Shown here in pieces: positions 6,534 to 7,450 of a stretch of 7,450 nucleotides of DNA; position 1 is the first letter of the stretch; each line of letters begins with the position of its first letter. The translations under genes and the position numbers were made by a program. The stretch covers positions 138,309-145,758 of the forward strand of contig NZ_DKLM01000083.1 of NCBI RefSeq assembly GCF_002455975.1. Reading direction: 5' to 3'. Source of the stretch: Clostridium sp. UBA6640. Lineage in GTDB: Bacteria > Bacillota > Clostridia > Clostridiales > Clostridiaceae. The notes under the pieces were generated by a model, which did not search any database, was not told the origin of the DNA, and worked only from the letters and a program-made list of their open reading frames with translations.

Positions 6534-7118
6534 ATGTACAATTATTTTGATAAACTTAACAATGTAAAAATAACCAAATCCCACCTTAGATTACATGAAG
6601 CACTAATTACCTTAGTAGAAGAAAAAGAATTAGATAAGATTACTGTAAATGATCTTTGCAATAAAGCCATGGTAAGTAGAGCAACTTTTTATAATCATTT
6701 TGAAGATAAATATCATCTTTTATGCTTTACCATATATTACATGAAAAAAGAAATAATAGCTTCAGAGCAGTTAATTTCCGACTTTAGTAAAGGCGAGGCT
6801 ATACATGTAATCCTATCTTATATCAATAAAAATAGAAATTTTTTCAAAGGTCTCCTTTCATCACATGATACTAGATTAATGCTAGGTACATTACACGACC
6901 TCACTGTACCACAGTATTTATTGATGTTAGATGCTTGCGAAAAAAACGGAAATAAATTTATTGTTAGTTCAGACTTTTTATCAGAATTTTTTTCTGGTGC
7001 CTTCATTTCAATTGTGATTAGATGGCTTAAGGATGATAACCCTAAAACCATAGACGAATTAACTTTTGAAATCGACAAAGTTACTGATTTACATTTGTAC
7101 TTTGACAATCCTAATTAA
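6534..7118 (+). CDS. TetR/AcrR-family transcriptional regulator
   Basis: The 194-residue product has the usual length of the family. Residues about 15-62 form the N-terminal DNA-binding domain: a first helix (HLRLHEALITLVEEKELDKI), then the helix-turn-helix VNDLCNKAMVSRATFYNHFEDKYHLL with the typical R-x-TFY-x-HF-x-DK signature. The C-terminal part (about 75-190) is helical and resembles the TetR C-terminal domain seen in DhaS-like Firmicute regulators; it would form the dimer interface and ligand pocket. The ligand is not evident. It is divergently transcribed from the P-type ATPase, with 206 bp between the starts holding two inverted repeats. It therefore probably controls the ATPase and possibly itself. 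The TAA stop is at 7116-7118. Confidence 0.9.
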   Translation: MYNYFDKLNNVKITKSHLRLHEALITLVEEKELDKITVNDLCNKAMVSRATFYNHFEDKYHLLCFTIYYMKKEIIASEQLISDFSKGEAIHVILSYINKNRNFFKGLLSSHDTRLMLGTLHDLTVPQYLLMLDACEKNGNKFIVSSDFLSEFFSGAFISIVIRWLKDDNPKTIDELTFEIDKVTDLHLYFDNPN

Positions 7119-7213
7119 ACTATCAATATAAGTATCCCTAAATTCTTTATATTTTATTAGTATACATACATAAAAATATTTAAAATATAACTTATCTTGT
7201 TTTCATCTAAAAA

Positions 7214-7249
7214 CCCTATAGAATAGATTTTTAGTTCTATTTTATAGGG
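7214..7249. terminator. Terminator-like hairpin after the TetR-family gene
   Basis: CCCTATAGAATAGA (7214-7227) pairs with TCTATTTTATAGGG (7236-7249): 14 pairs including one G/U, with an 8 nt loop. On the minus strand the stem is followed by GGGTTTTTAG-type sequence with a T-run, so it works best for a transcript coming from the right. On the plus strand the tail CTTATATT is a weaker U-tract, but the hairpin is still the best candidate end for the regulator's transcript, about 95 nt past its stop. Confidence 0.6.
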
Positions 7250-7364
7250 CTTATATTATAGGGTTCCTTAATGAAGATTTAACTTATGCATGATTTTAAT
7301 TTCCATGACAAAAATTCTTTTCTACGAATAAAAAATTAAGAATGAAGGATGAAGAATTATGGTT

Positions 7365-7395
7365 AAAACTCCACCGCCAAAGCCTTTGGAGTTTT
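7365..7395. terminator. Stem-loop with A/T flanks, terminator-like or dispersed repeat
   Basis: AAAACTCCA (7365-7373) pairs perfectly with TGGAGTTTT (7387-7395), with a 13 nt loop. An alternative fold, CCAAAG-C-CTTTGG (7377-7389), competes with it. The A-run and T-run on the two sides give a terminator shape in both directions. The preceding GAATGAAGGATGAAGAATTA (7340-7359) plus this hairpin resembles an intergenic element I recall recurring in clostridial genomes, from memory only. Confidence 0.45.
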
Positions 7396-7417
7396 ATTAA
7401 AGTAAATTTTATTTTAA

Positions 7418-7440
7418 GAAATTCACCTTTAGTGAATTTC
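7418..7440. repeat. Perfect 9 bp inverted repeat near the right edge
   Basis: GAAATTCAC (7418-7426), loop CTTTA, GTGAATTTC (7432-7440). The stem is strong for this AT-rich setting but has no clear U-tract within the window. It may be an operator or part of a terminator for a gene lying to the right. Confidence 0.4.
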
Positions 7441-7450
7441 ATCCTAAATT

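Larger units (their letters stand above)
7119..7450. other. Intergenic region with three stem-loops, no gene seen
   Basis: The last 332 bp contain no plausible coding region. They hold the terminator-like hairpin at 7214-7249 and stem-loops at 7365-7395 and 7418-7440. Several adjacent hairpins suggest the end of a convergent transcription unit beyond the right edge, or dispersed intergenic repeats. Confidence 0.55.

Noticed and set aside
6818..7108. 96-residue open frame on the minus strand opposite the TetR gene
   Set aside because: Antisense to a clear TetR-family protein, with no recognisable protein features.
1..7450. CRISPR arrays, tRNA or rRNA genes, transposase genes
   Set aside because: No regularly spaced direct repeats, cloverleaf-like segments, rRNA-like sequence or transposase motifs were seen on either strand.

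Overview
The window is very AT-rich, with AT-biased codons, strong GGAGG-type ribosome binding sites and long AT-rich intergenic stretches. This fits a low-GC Firmicute, most likely a Clostridium-type organism. That is an inference from composition and gene families; no rRNA or other marker gene is present.

Layout. Positions 1-1872 (minus) hold the first 624 codons of a large membrane-anchored YobI/KAP-type P-loop NTPase, cut by the left edge. Upstream of it on the same strand, 2061-2888 encodes an uncharacterised 275-residue protein. It has an N-terminal Cys/His cluster that looks zinc-binding and a C-terminal part that reads like a small beta-barrel. The two genes are 188 bp apart with no convincing terminator between them, so they may form one accessory module. 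Its role is unknown; defence or stress response is possible but unproven.

Positions 2889-3675 are a 787 bp stretch without a gene. It contains two related operator-like palindromes (3001-3022 and 3091-3109), a bidirectional terminator (about 3424-3476) and an unusually GC-rich imperfect hairpin (about 3558-3628) of unknown nature.

Positions 3676-6327 (minus) encode a complete 883-residue P2A-type cation-transporting ATPase (calcium-pump family). Divergent from it, 6534-7118 (plus) encodes a TetR-family regulator. The 206 bp between them carries two inverted repeats. One overlaps a candidate ATPase -35 element and the other lies just upstream of the regulator's ribosome binding site. The simplest model is that the regulator controls the ATPase and itself. 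Positions 7119-7450 contain no gene but three stem-loops, including a terminator-like hairpin with alternative pairing partners.

The most ordinary part is the ATPase/TetR pair. The most open questions are the 275-residue protein with its NTPase partner, and the GC-rich hairpin at 3558-3628.
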